A stretch of DNA of 63,686 bases from an uncultured bacterium (GCA_905214195.1 CAJMLH010000006.1:1-63686); one strand, 5' to 3'. Positions 9,130 through 18,841 are shown, counted from the stretch's first letter. The notes: generated by a model from the letters alone, not told the origin. Numbers and translations are program-made.

Positions 9130-10425
9130 CTACTGCTCGCCTTTAAGTCCTAACTCTACTGTAGCACTTTGAATCATATGGTTTTTAACATCATGTACGG
9201 TTATAAGATAATCCTGCCATTTACAGCTGAAAGTTTCTCCCTCTTCCGGTATTCTTCCCAAAATACCGCATATAAAACCATTAAAGATATCATATATGTC
9301 TATAGGCATTTCCTCTTTCAATGCTTCTGATACATCTTTTAAATCGGCACATCCTTGTATCACCCATCTGTTTTCCGATAAACTTTCTATATCTTTAGGT
9401 TTCTTTGCTCCCTCTTCTTCTTCGGAAAGTTCTCCCAAAATTGTCTCCATAATGTCTCTAAGGGTAGCAATACCCGTCATTCCGCCATATTCGTCTATAA
9501 CCACAGCAAAATACTCGCCTTTTTCTCTCATCTTTTCAAATAGACTGTTGGCTTTCATGGTTTCAGGAACAAGAACAGCTTTTTTAATCATCGTCTTACG
9601 GTCTGCCAATGGTTCATTATAATAATCCATCACATCCAAAACGCCTTTTATTTCGTCGGGGCTTCCATCGCATACGGGGTATTTATGATATCTTGTTTCT
9701 TTTATAAGTTTATCCCAGTCCTCTTGACTATCAGCCAAATCAAGCCATTCAACATCTCTCCTGTGGGTGCAAAGTTCTTCAGCCGTAATATCATCAAACT
9801 CAAATATATTCTGTATTATCTCGTCTTCCTCCGGCTGAATAGTTCCTTTCTCCTTTCCCTCTGCAAGCATCATGCGGATTGATTCTTCCGTAACTTCATT
9901 GTCCTCTTCTTCAGGATTTATCCGCAAAAGTCTCAGTATTAAATTTGTAGATGATGTGAGCAGCCATACTATAGGTGCAAAAATTTTAGCCACCCAATAA
10001 AGAGTCCCCGACATGCCAAGGGCGATGCCCTCTGACTTTTTCATGGCTACTCTTTTAGGCACCAATTCACCGAAAACAAGGGTAAAATACGCAAGTATCA
10101 GTGTAATAACTATAACAGACCCAGCTTTGAGAATAATAGGTGAAACACCTACTCCGGCAGCGATAAGTTTTGCAACGATTGCATCGGCAAAGCTTTCCGC
10201 AGCTACTGCACTTTGCAGCAAGCTTGCCAGCGTTATGGCAACCTGTATCGTCGCAAGAAACTTTGCAGGCTGAACGGTCAAATTAACCAGTCTGGCAGCT
10301 CTTTTGTCTCCGGCCTCAGCCATGTTTTTCAACTTTAAATCATTCATTGATATTACTGCTATCTCAGTGGCTGCAAACATTGCGTTTACACCGATAAGGA
10401 CAGCAAGCAAAAGTAAAGCACTCAT
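9130..10425 (-). CDS. CNNM/CorC-type (HlyC/CorC family) CBS-domain membrane protein
   Basis: This 431-residue protein has three recognisable parts. A DUF21 membrane domain (~1-180) holds several hydrophobic segments and the FAATEIAV motif. A CBS pair spans ~200-330, including VVIDEYGGMTGIATLRDI. A CorC_HlyC domain (~345-425) contains CGILGRIPEEGE. Members are annotated as hemolysin-like proteins, but the family relates to magnesium or cobalt efflux and resistance. The CBS pair probably senses nucleotide or Mg-ATP. GGAG lies 13 bases before the ATG. It is transcribed alone, convergent with the PepD-like gene. Confidence 0.9.
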   Translation of the reverse strand: MSALLLLAVLIGVNAMFAATEIAVISMNDLKLKNMAEAGDKRAARLVNLTVQPAKFLATIQVAITLASLLQSAVAAESFADAIVAKLIAAGVGVSPIILKAGSVIVITLILAYFTLVFGELVPKRVAMKKSEGIALGMSGTLYWVAKIFAPIVWLLTSSTNLILRLLRINPEEEDNEVTEESIRMMLAEGKEKGTIQPEEDEIIQNIFEFDDITAEELCTHRRDVEWLDLADSQEDWDKLIKETRYHKYPVCDGSPDEIKGVLDVMDYYNEPLADRKTMIKKAVLVPETMKANSLFEKMREKGEYFAVVIDEYGGMTGIATLRDIMETILGELSEEEEGAKKPKDIESLSENRWVIQGCADLKDVSEALKEEMPIDIYDIFNGFICGILGRIPEEGETFSCKWQDYLITVHDVKNHMIQSATVELGLKGEQ

Positions 10426-10480
10426 TTTAAAATCAAACTCCTATTCAAATATTTTAATTTCCGTAATTTAATCACAAAAA

Positions 10481-10518
10481 GGCACAGAAAATAGCTCAAA
10501 TACGCCAATTCCTGTACC
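10481..10518 (-). terminator. Minus-strand terminator
   Basis: Read on the minus strand, GGTACAG pairs with CTGTGCC (one G-T wobble) and is followed by TTTTTG. It would end transcription coming from the acetyltransferase and immunity-type genes upstream. The gap 10426-10750 otherwise holds only this and the short reading frame at 10635-10745. Confidence 0.6.
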
Positions 10519-10634
10519 TTTTAAATATTCTGACACATATAATTATTTCATTTTTAAGGTATAAGTTCCCTCGACATTCGGGGCCTTCTTCCATTTTTCT
10601 TTCCTCTCTTAGACTTCAAATTTTACAGTATACA

Positions 10635-10745
10635 TTAACACATCGCATCGTTCTCGTCAACAGCCGTACTCATGTTTTCACAATATCTTTCTATCATCTT
10701 CATACTGTCTTCATTGTCATAGTGGAAATATACTTCTCGATATTT
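10635..10745 (-). other. Short open frame without a start, possible gene remnant
   Basis: An open frame of 36 codons follows a TAA and ends at a TAA. It reads EVYFHYDNEDSMKMIERYC and continues to DENDAMC. The composition is protein-like and acidic, as in the neighbouring island, but there is no start codon at its beginning. The first internal ATG would leave only ~22 residues. I do not recognise it. It may be the truncated end of a lost gene, or chance. Confidence 0.3.
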
Positions 10746-10750
10746 TTAAT

Positions 10751-11209
10751 TTATCTATGGATATACATTCTCATCATCTCAGGCTCGTCATCTCCCTTAA
10801 CCATGCATAAAAACTCCCATCCATATCTTTCATAAAAATCAGTATGTTCTGTAATCAAATAAAGAGGTGTTATTCCTTTTGATTTCATATCTTTTACAAC
10901 CATATCGAGTAATTTCCCTGCAATCCCCTTACAGCGATATACTTCTTCGGTATATACGGCGCATACATTGGGGCTAAGGTCTTTTCTGTTATGAAAATCA
11001 TTTTCTATTACACCAAGACCTCCTGCAATATGCTCTTTATCTAAACAAAAATACCATCCGTATTCTGTTTCATTATTAAGATACTCTTCCATACATTCAA
11101 GATATGCTTCTTTCGGCACTTTCCATTTATCATGAAACCATGTGGCAGCTTGTTCTTTTAATTGAGGTTTCTGCCTTAAATTAACATATGTATAATTATT
11201 GCTGTGCAT
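10751..11209 (-). CDS. GNAT N-acetyltransferase
   Basis: This is a 152-residue acetyl-CoA-dependent acetyltransferase. The acetyl-CoA loop is YRCKGIAGKLLD, and the C-terminal TDFYERYGWEFL is the usual FYxxxGF-type strand. It resembles the small GNATs that act on small molecules, and the substrate is not predictable. AGGAG precedes the ATG. It is the last gene of the minus-strand run of acidic immunity-like genes and about 55 bp from the DUF4241 gene, so it may be co-transcribed with them. A terminator follows at 10481-10518. Confidence 0.85.
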   Translation of the reverse strand: MHSNNYTYVNLRQKPQLKEQAATWFHDKWKVPKEAYLECMEEYLNNETEYGWYFCLDKEHIAGGLGVIENDFHNRKDLSPNVCAVYTEEVYRCKGIAGKLLDMVVKDMKSKGITPLYLITEHTDFYERYGWEFLCMVKGDDEPEMMRMYIHR

Positions 11210-11265
11210 ATTTTAACTCCTGTTATCGTTTGCCTATAACAAAAATATCCTTTAATACTTTTCGG

Positions 11266-11991
11266 CTAATCTTCTGTCTCCCCTGTTACATCAATAAACA
11301 AGATATATATGCCACAAACTTCTCCATTCTCATCATAGCCAAAATATGTCGGATAGACACCGTCTCCCCATCCTGATGCAAAAATAGGTATATTCAAATC
11401 AGTTTCGGGGATAGTCCAATTAAGCCAATCTCCGCAGTCACGCTGATATTTAGGATATTTTTTGTAGTTCTCATCCAACAAATCACAGAAAAGGTCGTTA
11501 TACGGGTCAATATCCTCTTCCTCGTTACATCGTTTATTCCAATATGACTTAAATGCTTCCTGAGTCTTTACATCAAAAATACATCCCATTCCCGCATCTA
11601 CGATAAATCCAAAATACTCATCCTCTTCAAGTTCTTCATCTAAGTCTTCAGTTCCGACTACGCCAAGGTCGTAATATACCGGCTTATTTTCATTGATTTT
11701 AACTTTAACACAAGCATAGCGATTTCCAAATTCCTCACTGACCATAACTGAAATCGTTATAGGATATGTCCCTGCCGGTACAGTCTGTATGTATGGCAAA
11801 GCATCTTCAAGTTCAACGAGTGGGTCACAAGCTAAAACTCTTCCTGTAGGAAAGTGAACTTCTCCAATTTCCAGTGTATCCATTGAAGCATTTCCAATTT
11901 GCTTTTCCGTGAAATATGATTCTAAATCAAGTTTACATCTAAGCAGTTCTTTTTTATTTTCATATTTTTTTAACCAGTTTTTATCAAGCAT
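11266..11991 (-). CDS. DUF4241 protein, immunity-type
   Basis: This 241-residue acidic protein matches DUF4241. It carries the GRVLACDPLV segment near residue 50, the AGTYPITISV strand, and the FIVDAGMGCIFD motif, with a C-terminal FASGWGDGVYPTYFGYD. The function of DUF4241 is unproven. The family recurs beside SUKH, CbrC and DUF4274 genes, as here, which suggests a cytosolic protein that neutralises incoming toxins. AGGAGG lies just before the ATG. It is about 40 bp downstream of the CbrC-domain gene in the same direction. No membrane segment or signal peptide is seen. Confidence 0.7.
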   Translation of the reverse strand: MLDKNWLKKYENKKELLRCKLDLESYFTEKQIGNASMDTLEIGEVHFPTGRVLACDPLVELEDALPYIQTVPAGTYPITISVMVSEEFGNRYACVKVKINENKPVYYDLGVVGTEDLDEELEEDEYFGFIVDAGMGCIFDVKTQEAFKSYWNKRCNEEEDIDPYNDLFCDLLDENYKKYPKYQRDCGDWLNWTIPETDLNIPIFASGWGDGVYPTYFGYDENGEVCGIYILFIDVTGETED

Positions 11992-12032
11992 AGCTAACCT
12001 CCTGTATTATTTCAATTTAACCTGCAAGCTCT

Positions 12033-12896
12033 CTAATCTACATCCATCCAAAGCATATGTTTCCCGCAGTGCAAGCATTGAAACAAATAGCACTGGAAAC
12101 TGCCACCGTTTACAGAGTTTTTAATTAAGTCCTTTTGTTCTTCATCCCATAACGGATCGTCTAAAACTTCTTCCATTACACCTAAGGCCTTTAGTTCCGC
12201 TGCACCTACATATCCAATAAAAGCACAATAATCACCGCAATGTGCCCGCCAATACTCCTGCTGCCAGCCGCAGTAACCCGGAGTTCTGTGAATCAGCTCA
12301 TCAAGCCTATCCATATCTTTGACACCGTCGTCTACAGAATAATCATCTTGAAAAGTTCCATCAAATTTTTTTGCGGCATCTCCATTTGCAATGCAAGTAG
12401 GACAAAGGTAATCAATATCATCGACCGCATAAAATGGAGCTTCATAATATATATTGGTAATTTTACCGCAGCAATCACAAATTACTCCTTCTTTAGATTC
12501 ATTAAATGCACCGGTTGCCAAAGGATTTGGATGATATCTAAACTCAGGAATATCCAAAGCCATAAGTCTTTCTTTTTCTTTTATAATATCCTCTGAGGTT
12601 TTAGGTTTTGGTATAGCGAAACTATTTGCCCAATTTTCTGCATAAGTTTTCATCTTTGCTAATCGTTTCTTAACCTTAATATCCGAAAGGTCTCCAATTT
12701 CAGAAAGCAAATCATATGCGGATTTTTTATAGTTCAGTAAATCATATATATGTACCAAAACTTCTTTAGCCGTGCTGTCATCAAGCTGTTCCAATTGCTC
12801 TTTTAATGCATATAGCGCAGTAATGCTGTCAGGATTCCCATCAGATTCTTCAAACTGTTTTTTTAATGCTATATATTTCTTTTGATATTCATTCAT
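12033..12896 (-). CDS. CbrC-domain (UPF0167) protein, immunity-type
   Basis: This is a 287-residue protein. Residues ~1-110 are a helical leader not found in short CbrC proteins. Residues ~115-287 are a CbrC/UPF0167 domain with FRYHPNPLATGAF, zinc-type pairs CDCCG and CPTC, the GYCGWQQEYW motif, and a final LFQCLHCG. CbrC of E. coli is linked to colicin E2 tolerance, and the family occurs among toxin-immunity clusters. That makes protection from a nuclease-type or membrane-type toxin a reasonable inference here. AGGAG precedes the ATG. It lies 18 bp downstream of the DUF4274 gene, probably in one operon with it. Confidence 0.78.
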   Translation of the reverse strand: MNEYQKKYIALKKQFEESDGNPDSITALYALKEQLEQLDDSTAKEVLVHIYDLLNYKKSAYDLLSEIGDLSDIKVKKRLAKMKTYAENWANSFAIPKPKTSEDIIKEKERLMALDIPEFRYHPNPLATGAFNESKEGVICDCCGKITNIYYEAPFYAVDDIDYLCPTCIANGDAAKKFDGTFQDDYSVDDGVKDMDRLDELIHRTPGYCGWQQEYWRAHCGDYCAFIGYVGAAELKALGVMEEVLDDPLWDEEQKDLIKNSVNGGSFQCYLFQCLHCGKHMLWMDVD

Positions 12897-12914
12897 AAGT
12901 TTATCTCCTGCTCC

Positions 12915-13496
12915 TTACTCACAAACAGCATCGCAAAGCCTGTCCATTACTTCTGAAATGTCACTTGGAATTCCTTCTTCCCAATTAGGACTTTCCAAAA
13001 CCTCTCCCTCTAAGCCTATATACATTTCCTCGGGGATTTCTCTTTTCATTTCATCTTCATCAACTTCTTTTGTCCAATCATATCCCCCATTATATACATC
13101 ACTTTTAGGATCAAAGGCATATTTTTGATTCTTGTAAAAGCCTGATATATAGTTTTTTTCAAGAGTTTCAACAATATCAAAATCTTCTAATGCCCAAGAA
13201 GAATCTTTCTCACATTCTTCTCTGGTTTCATATTTTTTAAAAAACTGTGGATTCATATACCAATATAAAAACAGAACTGTTCCTTTATCTGTATCTTCTT
13301 GCTTCGCAATCCATTTAATAACTTCCTTGGAGTTATCAAAATTCCAATCTATTGCTAAAAGCTGTCTTTCTTTTGGTGAGTTTTTCTTTAGGTAATCGAT
13401 AATTAACCGGTTTTCTAATTCTTCAAATTCGTCTTCATCAATTTCTATATTATCCCAATCAAAATCCGCTTTTAAAATTTCATCTATAGTTATCAT
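12915..13496 (-). CDS. DUF4274-domain protein, immunity-type
   Basis: This 193-residue protein is strongly acidic. The DUF4274 core is at ~40-85: ERQLLAIDWNFDNSKEV followed by the GTVLFLYWYMNPQFF segment. This corresponds to the family's pattern of a short motif and an aromatic-rich helix. The C-terminal third is rich in Asp and Glu and ends near a Cys. The family has no proven biochemical role, and its members cluster with SUKH, CbrC and DUF4241 genes. It starts 15 bp after the giant poly-immunity gene with GAGGAAATTAA before the ATG, so the two are surely co-transcribed. Confidence 0.7.
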   Translation of the reverse strand: MITIDEILKADFDWDNIEIDEDEFEELENRLIIDYLKKNSPKERQLLAIDWNFDNSKEVIKWIAKQEDTDKGTVLFLYWYMNPQFFKKYETREECEKDSSWALEDFDIVETLEKNYISGFYKNQKYAFDPKSDVYNGGYDWTKEVDEDEMKREIPEEMYIGLEGEVLESPNWEEGIPSDISEVMDRLCDAVCE

Positions 13497-13511
13497 TTAA
13501 TTTCCTCATAA

Positions 13512-16500
13512 TCAATCCCACCAAAAGTACCAGACATTAGACTGCCAAAGTGTATCAGCCAAAGCTCCAATTTGCTCAAAATTCTGATCCATATCAGGAC
13601 AAAAGCCATATTGCTCTATTGCAAGTTCCATAGCATCTTCTTTGCCGGCAGGTTTAGGCAGGTTAAATTCAACCTCGTCATGAGTCATAACAGCCGGAAC
13701 TGCACCATACTTTTCAAACCAGTATTTTGCTGCTGCCATAAGCTCCTCTGTATCAGGACATTCATTCCAACCTCCAAAAGGTAAGTATGAAAAGACTTCC
13801 CACGGATTTTTTACAGGAATTTTTGCCAAAATCAAAGGATATGTCATATCCGTTTCTGAATTCCAATAGCTTGAAAAACGATTGTTTGAAAAGCCTTTCT
13901 CCATTTCTTCCAAAACATCTTCTTCCCAGTTTAGGCCATCATCTACGGCCTCTTCTCTGCGTGTTCCGGTTAAATGTTCCAAAACTTCCTTTCCATCTTT
14001 TACAGATGCGGCAAGCATTTCTTTTCGGTATTCCGCTACAGTCTTAAGGTTGAATTCATAACAATCATCATCATTCTCCGGATCAGAATTCATCACCAGA
14101 CACTCAAGCAAAGTTTCATCCGGCTTGATAAGCACCGGAATGTATCCTTTCTGAGAGCTGTTTCTTGCTGCATAACTGTATGCGGACATAATTGGATCAT
14201 CATCGGCCATTGATGGAAAATATGTACACTCGCAGCCAAGATACTCCATAATGGCATCGGCAACTTCAGACGGCTCTAATGTATCTTCATCAAAACTCTG
14301 TCCCTGCCAGTTTTCAAAGCGTTCTTCGATTATCTCTGCCATGGTCATATAATAGTCCTCATCAAAAGGTACAAATAGATACGCCTCATCCTGAAATTCA
14401 TCGGAATGATATTTCTCAGAACCAAAATATCTAAAAGCATTGTCATCAATATCAGCCGGATAATATGGGCTGTCACCTTCTCCATAGTAATATCCCGCAA
14501 ACATTCTGCCTTTTTTGTTAAACATTACAGAGAACAAACATCCATCCAGTTCATCACGAATAAATTCTCTCAAATCTACATCGGCAGAGCCATTTTTAAC
14601 TTTTTGCACTACCTCGCCATATTCTTTAAGGAAATCATTTCCCATAAGGTCATGCTCCATGCACCAGCGTAAATATATTGCCATATGGTTATAAGCAGTA
14701 ATAGTATCAATCTGTAGTTCCTTTTCTTCTATGCTTTCAATATGATAATATGCGTCATCCATCTCCCCATCAAAATCATCATCGGAAAGAGTACCTCTGA
14801 TAATCGCATCTTGACGGTCAGGCTTTACTACAAAACTGATTCCTGCCATCTTTTCAAGAAGTGCATCTGCATCATGTTTCAGTTTATAATCCAGTTCATC
14901 TGAATAAAGCGGAATAATTTGATAGAAGTTGACTTCTTCCCCACTCGGTAAAGTACAAATCTCACTTCCTTCTTCTGTTCCCTGCGGGCTTATCAAAATA
15001 GCAGTACATAATTTTGTATTATCTGCAAATGGCTCTCTGTTTTCTACTGTATGACCATTGCCTAACCAGCTGTCACAATCAATTGGTAATCGTGCCAGAG
15101 ATTTCAACAGGCGAATCGGCCAATACCAGCGTTCATCTTGCATAGACTCATTATCCAGTTTCCAATCTTCCGGTACAGCGATAGCAAGCTCTGCTCTTTC
15201 AAGTTTGTACTCTGCAAGTTCATTTGGAACATTCATTTGATGAGCTCCCATGCCCATAGTTATCAATGTATAGTAATCTCTTTCCTCAGTTGGCGGCACT
15301 ACACAGATATCTACATGAATGTCAGGAGATACCAGCTCATGAAAAACATTATCAAATTTGCCGAAATACTGCTGAATATGCTGTTCTACAGCCGTCATTT
15401 CCTCTTCTGTATAAACCTCAGGTTCACCAAAATTTTCAATATCCTCATCGTCATCATCAAAGAATTCTTCGTTTTCTAAGCCGCAAATAAACTCTTCAAA
15501 ACTATCGGCAAGTGGTGTAATTTTATAATCATTTTCCTGATCAACATGAACAACTTTCGGTTCTCCCTGCGGACCACATTCTCTGTAATCAAGGAAAATC
15601 ATATCATGTCCTGCACTTGGGCAATCACAGATAGCAATGCCGATTGCAGGATATTCCCACTCATCAATCATAAACTGACTTCCTAAACTTCCACAAAGAG
15701 AACAATCCTTATCTCGTCCGATACCCATAATTCCTGTAATTGCTATATGGTCTTCCGCCCAGCATGTCGGCTCCTCTGTAGGGTAGCAAGTGTTTTTTGG
15801 AATACCGCCGTTATGCTGTTTCATCAGTCCTATATAAGACTCCGGCAGTTTATATCCTAATTCTTCTTCGATACTTGCAATTAGCTCATCTGTCGGCGGT
15901 TCGCTTACATATTCCTTTAATGCATATTCACTGTCATCCCAAAAATCATTAAAATCAAAATCTTCAAAAGGCACTTTTCCCGGAACAAACTGATATTTTT
16001 TGCATGTCAGAAAGCGTTTTCTTTTTTTGATTTCTGCCTTACATTCATCTATTACCATAGTTGCATTTTCGTCGTCCGGGTCAAGCTCTGCCCAACGCTT
16101 TGCATATGAAATAGCTTTTTCTTCCTGCCCATACAAATACTGATATCCATAAGCCATTCTCATATTCCATTCTGCTTTGTTTTCGCCTTCTTCTCTTACT
16201 GACTCTAAAACTTCTATCGCTTTCTCAAGTGCTTCATCACCTTTATCCTTTGGAGTTCCCTCATCGTGTTCTCCAATCACAGCATAGTTTTCCAGTGCTC
16301 TTGCAAGTACATATTTACAGCGATAATCACACCACTCCTCCGGAATTGCGTTTATAGCTTGAATACATCGAATATATTCATCCTCATCATTCCATTTCTC
16401 TATCTGATCATAAAATTCTTCGGCAGTATCAGGTGTATATGGTATATAATCTACACCTGTCAGTGTATCATCCAATTCACTGCAACCCTCTTTTAACATA

Positions 16501-17957
16501 ACTGTCCCTGCATTCCTGCGGAATGTGTGGAAAGCCGCCCAAGGCAGATTGCTTTTTTCAAAAAATTCCTTACCGACATTAAGCGCACTTCTGATATCCC
16601 ATGCAATGAAGTCTACATAACCGCAATATACACCTGTTGCGCCGCCTATTACCCTTAGTATTTCTGCATTTTCTTTGCTTGCAAGCACTTCCTCCAGCTG
16701 ATCTCTAAAATCAAATATTTTGTCACTTCCCTCTTCTTCTCGCAAAGTGTCTAAAGGATAACAGAAAAATCCGGCAACTGTTCCATCTGCATGAAGTTCA
16801 TCTATAAAGTCATTATCACTGCTTAAATATCCGTTGATAAGTGCAGCACAACTTGTAGAGCCTGCAATAGTATCTAATCTCCAGTCTGCCTCCGGATCCT
16901 CAACCGGTTCCATTCCATATCCTATATAGCTTTCAAGATAATCTTCCGCATTGTTTATTAAGTCAAAGCCCATTGACTTAATTTTTTCCGGAAGCTTTGA
17001 CAAAAGTATTGCCTCCTCATCTTTCTCAGATTCCAAAATATCAAAAGAGTAAATATATCGCATCTGGGAAAGCTCACCAAGTATCTGGTCTGTAATCGTT
17101 GTCAGCATCCACCATACTTTATCTTCATTTTCCGCAAGTAAAGGAATCAGCTTCTTACAATATACTGATAACCCAAGGTTTTCTTCCTCTATCTGCTCAA
17201 TCCAAACCTGTACATCATCGCCATTTATATCTATATCATCTATTCTAAGGCCAAAATTTTCATTGGCTTGTCTTCCGACTATAAAGTTCCAATGTTCCAG
17301 TAGACTTTTAGGGGCATGTTTATGGAAATATACAAGTTCAAACAGTTTGACCTTGTCCCCCTCCGGCGTAAAAATCAGTTCATATTTTTCGCCGTTGAAT
17401 CCGATTTCAAAAGAAATATCATAAAAAGCCAGATTAAAAATGTTTTCACATTTCTCAACTAACTCATCACCGTGCCGGTGGTTTTTATCCTCATCCATAA
17501 TCCGACGGAGTTCTTTCTCCTGCTCAGCAAATTTTTCCCATGCTGATTCAGTCCTCTCACGAAAGCACTCACTAAACTGAGGAAAGGTCATGCGGGCTTT
17601 GCATGCTTCAATAAACTCCTCAGTATCTTCATCACCTAATCGTGCTTCCAATGCATTTTCAAAATATTGCAATGCCTGCCCTTCTTGTTCTAAGTAAAAG
17701 TATGCATATCCCATGCGAAAATTCCAGCAATGATCCCCTGCGAAGTATTCCTCATGAGGCTTCAGCAAAGTAACGGCACGCTTTAGCATCTCTCTGCCCT
17801 CCGGCTCATATGGGTCTGCTGCATTGGCATAGGCTCTTGCCAGTTCACTATCTATTTCCGGTGTTCGCTTATCACCTGAAATGGACTCCAAAGCATCAAT
17901 AATCTTCTTGTGTTCATTATTTTCATTCCATATTTGGCATTGCTGTAAAATATCCAT
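13512..17957 (-). CDS. Multidomain poly-immunity protein (TPR-SUKH-SUFU-DUF7832-DUF4253)
   Basis: This is a 1481-residue acidic cytosolic protein. In order: a TPR-like block (~1-145); an unassigned alpha/beta domain (~165-495); a second, paralogous TPR-like block (~510-650); a SUKH/SMI1-KNR4 domain (~675-830, with ELGYKLPESYIGLMKQHNGG); a SUFU domain (~855-1040, with PPTEERDYYTLITMGMGAH); a DUF7832-like domain (~1065-1215, with ITAYNHMAIYLRWCMEHDL); and DUF4253 (~1235-1481, with PFGGWNECPD and the ending VWYFWWD). SUKH and SUFU are known immunity folds of polymorphic toxin systems. Chains of different immunity domains in one protein have been described as poly-immunity proteins. I infer protection against several toxins. 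GGGGAGG precedes the ATG, and DUF4274 follows 15 bp on. Confidence 0.8.
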   Translation of the reverse strand: MDILQQCQIWNENNEHKKIIDALESISGDKRTPEIDSELARAYANAADPYEPEGREMLKRAVTLLKPHEEYFAGDHCWNFRMGYAYFYLEQEGQALQYFENALEARLGDEDTEEFIEACKARMTFPQFSECFRERTESAWEKFAEQEKELRRIMDEDKNHRHGDELVEKCENIFNLAFYDISFEIGFNGEKYELIFTPEGDKVKLFELVYFHKHAPKSLLEHWNFIVGRQANENFGLRIDDIDINGDDVQVWIEQIEEENLGLSVYCKKLIPLLAENEDKVWWMLTTITDQILGELSQMRYIYSFDILESEKDEEAILLSKLPEKIKSMGFDLINNAEDYLESYIGYGMEPVEDPEADWRLDTIAGSTSCAALINGYLSSDNDFIDELHADGTVAGFFCYPLDTLREEEGSDKIFDFRDQLEEVLASKENAEILRVIGGATGVYCGYVDFIAWDIRSALNVGKEFFEKSNLPWAAFHTFRRNAGTVMLKEGCSELDDTLTGVDYIPYTPDTAEEFYDQIEKWNDEDEYIRCIQAINAIPEEWCDYRCKYVLARALENYAVIGEHDEGTPKDKGDEALEKAIEVLESVREEGENKAEWNMRMAYGYQYLYGQEEKAISYAKRWAELDPDDENATMVIDECKAEIKKRKRFLTCKKYQFVPGKVPFEDFDFNDFWDDSEYALKEYVSEPPTDELIASIEEELGYKLPESYIGLMKQHNGGIPKNTCYPTEEPTCWAEDHIAITGIMGIGRDKDCSLCGSLGSQFMIDEWEYPAIGIAICDCPSAGHDMIFLDYRECGPQGEPKVVHVDQENDYKITPLADSFEEFICGLENEEFFDDDDEDIENFGEPEVYTEEEMTAVEQHIQQYFGKFDNVFHELVSPDIHVDICVVPPTEERDYYTLITMGMGAHQMNVPNELAEYKLERAELAIAVPEDWKLDNESMQDERWYWPIRLLKSLARLPIDCDSWLGNGHTVENREPFADNTKLCTAILISPQGTEEGSEICTLPSGEEVNFYQIIPLYSDELDYKLKHDADALLEKMAGISFVVKPDRQDAIIRGTLSDDDFDGEMDDAYYHIESIEEKELQIDTITAYNHMAIYLRWCMEHDLMGNDFLKEYGEVVQKVKNGSADVDLREFIRDELDGCLFSVMFNKKGRMFAGYYYGEGDSPYYPADIDDNAFRYFGSEKYHSDEFQDEAYLFVPFDEDYYMTMAEIIEERFENWQGQSFDEDTLEPSEVADAIMEYLGCECTYFPSMADDDPIMSAYSYAARNSSQKGYIPVLIKPDETLLECLVMNSDPENDDDCYEFNLKTVAEYRKEMLAASVKDGKEVLEHLTGTRREEAVDDGLNWEEDVLEEMEKGFSNNRFSSYWNSETDMTYPLILAKIPVKNPWEVFSYLPFGGWNECPDTEELMAAAKYWFEKYGAVPAVMTHDEVEFNLPKPAGKEDAMELAIEQYGFCPDMDQNFEQIGALADTLWQSNVWYFWWD

Positions 17958-18144
17958 ATTTTTTCCTCCCCATTCACTCCCGAAGCCAATCTTTCAATGA
18001 GCCAATTTAAATACTTAATCCACTTCAGGTTGATTTTTCCACTTTCTTTCTTCTTCCAAAACTTCATGCTGTTCTTAAAGCATATCTGCCGGCACTTTTC
18101 TTTGTTCCGTAGTCAATTCATCTTAATATCATTTTACATATAAC

Positions 18145-18603
18145 TTACGACAACAAATGATTATCATTTACTTTAGCTCCACTGCTTCGCTGAGAAATTA
18201 AATCTTCCAAAACCTTTGCCAGTGCTTCTACAATTGCATGACATGGATTTTCATACCCTTCGATTTTCAAGTTTTGAAGCTCGACGCAGTGCAAAGTTCC
18301 ACATGATTCAAGCATAAAATCAGTAAGTGCAGATATCATTTGATACCCCTCTATATTGTCAACATCTGTATGACCTTCTTCAGCTGTTAATAATCCAATC
18401 ATACCAACTGCCACCGTAAAAGCTCCGCAGCAAGACTGCTCAGTCTGCATACCGAGACCCATAACAGAAAACATTTTTCTTGTTTCTTCCGATAAGTTTA
18501 ATTGATAATATTCATTACATGCTAAGAACATCGCTTCTGCACAAGATAGCTCAGTTCCAATATGATATTGATTCACTAATTCATATAATTTTTCTTTTCC
18601 CAT
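18145..18603 (-). CDS. C_GCAxxG_C_C family protein
   Basis: This 152-residue protein has the pattern of the C-GCAxxG-C-C family. An early SCAEAMF is followed by a central SCCGAFTVAVGMIGLL, then later cysteines in ESCGTLHC and NPCHA. Members are thought to be redox or metal-binding proteins and occur near oxidoreductases. The exact function is unknown. GAGGGG precedes the ATG. It lies between the poly-immunity gene and a small membrane-protein gene on the same strand. It is the one gene in this island that does not look like an immunity protein, so it may predate the island or be cargo. Confidence 0.72.
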   Translation of the reverse strand: MGKEKLYELVNQYHIGTELSCAEAMFLACNEYYQLNLSEETRKMFSVMGLGMQTEQSCCGAFTVAVGMIGLLTAEEGHTDVDNIEGYQMISALTDFMLESCGTLHCVELQNLKIEGYENPCHAIVEALAKVLEDLISQRSSGAKVNDNHLLS

Positions 18604-18658
18604 ATCTATTTCCCCTCATCTTATTCATTAAAATATTCACTTTCAACATCTATCCGGA

Positions 18659-18841
18659 CTAAAAATTTTTAAAATAGTTATAGCAGCATATAAGCACAAA
18701 TCCCAATACGACTGATATAAAAATAATCACTGTGAATTTTAAATTATACTTTAGCTGTCTCAAAACAAAAATTACAGAACCGACTATCATATAAATTACT
18801 GCTATGATACATATAATTGCCACAATATCAAAACTTTTCAT
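18659..18841 (-). CDS. Small two-helix membrane protein
   Basis: This is a 60-residue hydrophobic protein with two predicted membrane segments (~5-29 and ~36-54) separated by a short basic loop. I do not recognise a family. It starts ~20 bp after the zinc-ribbon gene upstream, with TTGAGGA about 13 bases before the ATG, a longer gap than ideal. It could be an inner-membrane immunity protein like Imm17, inferred from its place among immunity-like genes, or an unrelated small membrane protein. Confidence 0.55.
   Translation of the reverse strand: MKSFDIVAIICIIAVIYMIVGSVIFVLRQLKYNLKFTVIIFISVVLGFVLICCYNYFKNF

Noticed and set aside
17852..18067. 71-residue minus-strand frame overlapping the start of the poly-immunity gene
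   Set aside because: Half of it is a different frame of the giant gene, it has no good ribosome site, and its sequence is not family-like.
18145..18603. Immunity protein
   Set aside because: The Cys pattern fits the C_GCAxxG_C_C redox family better, so it is annotated as such although it lies in the island.
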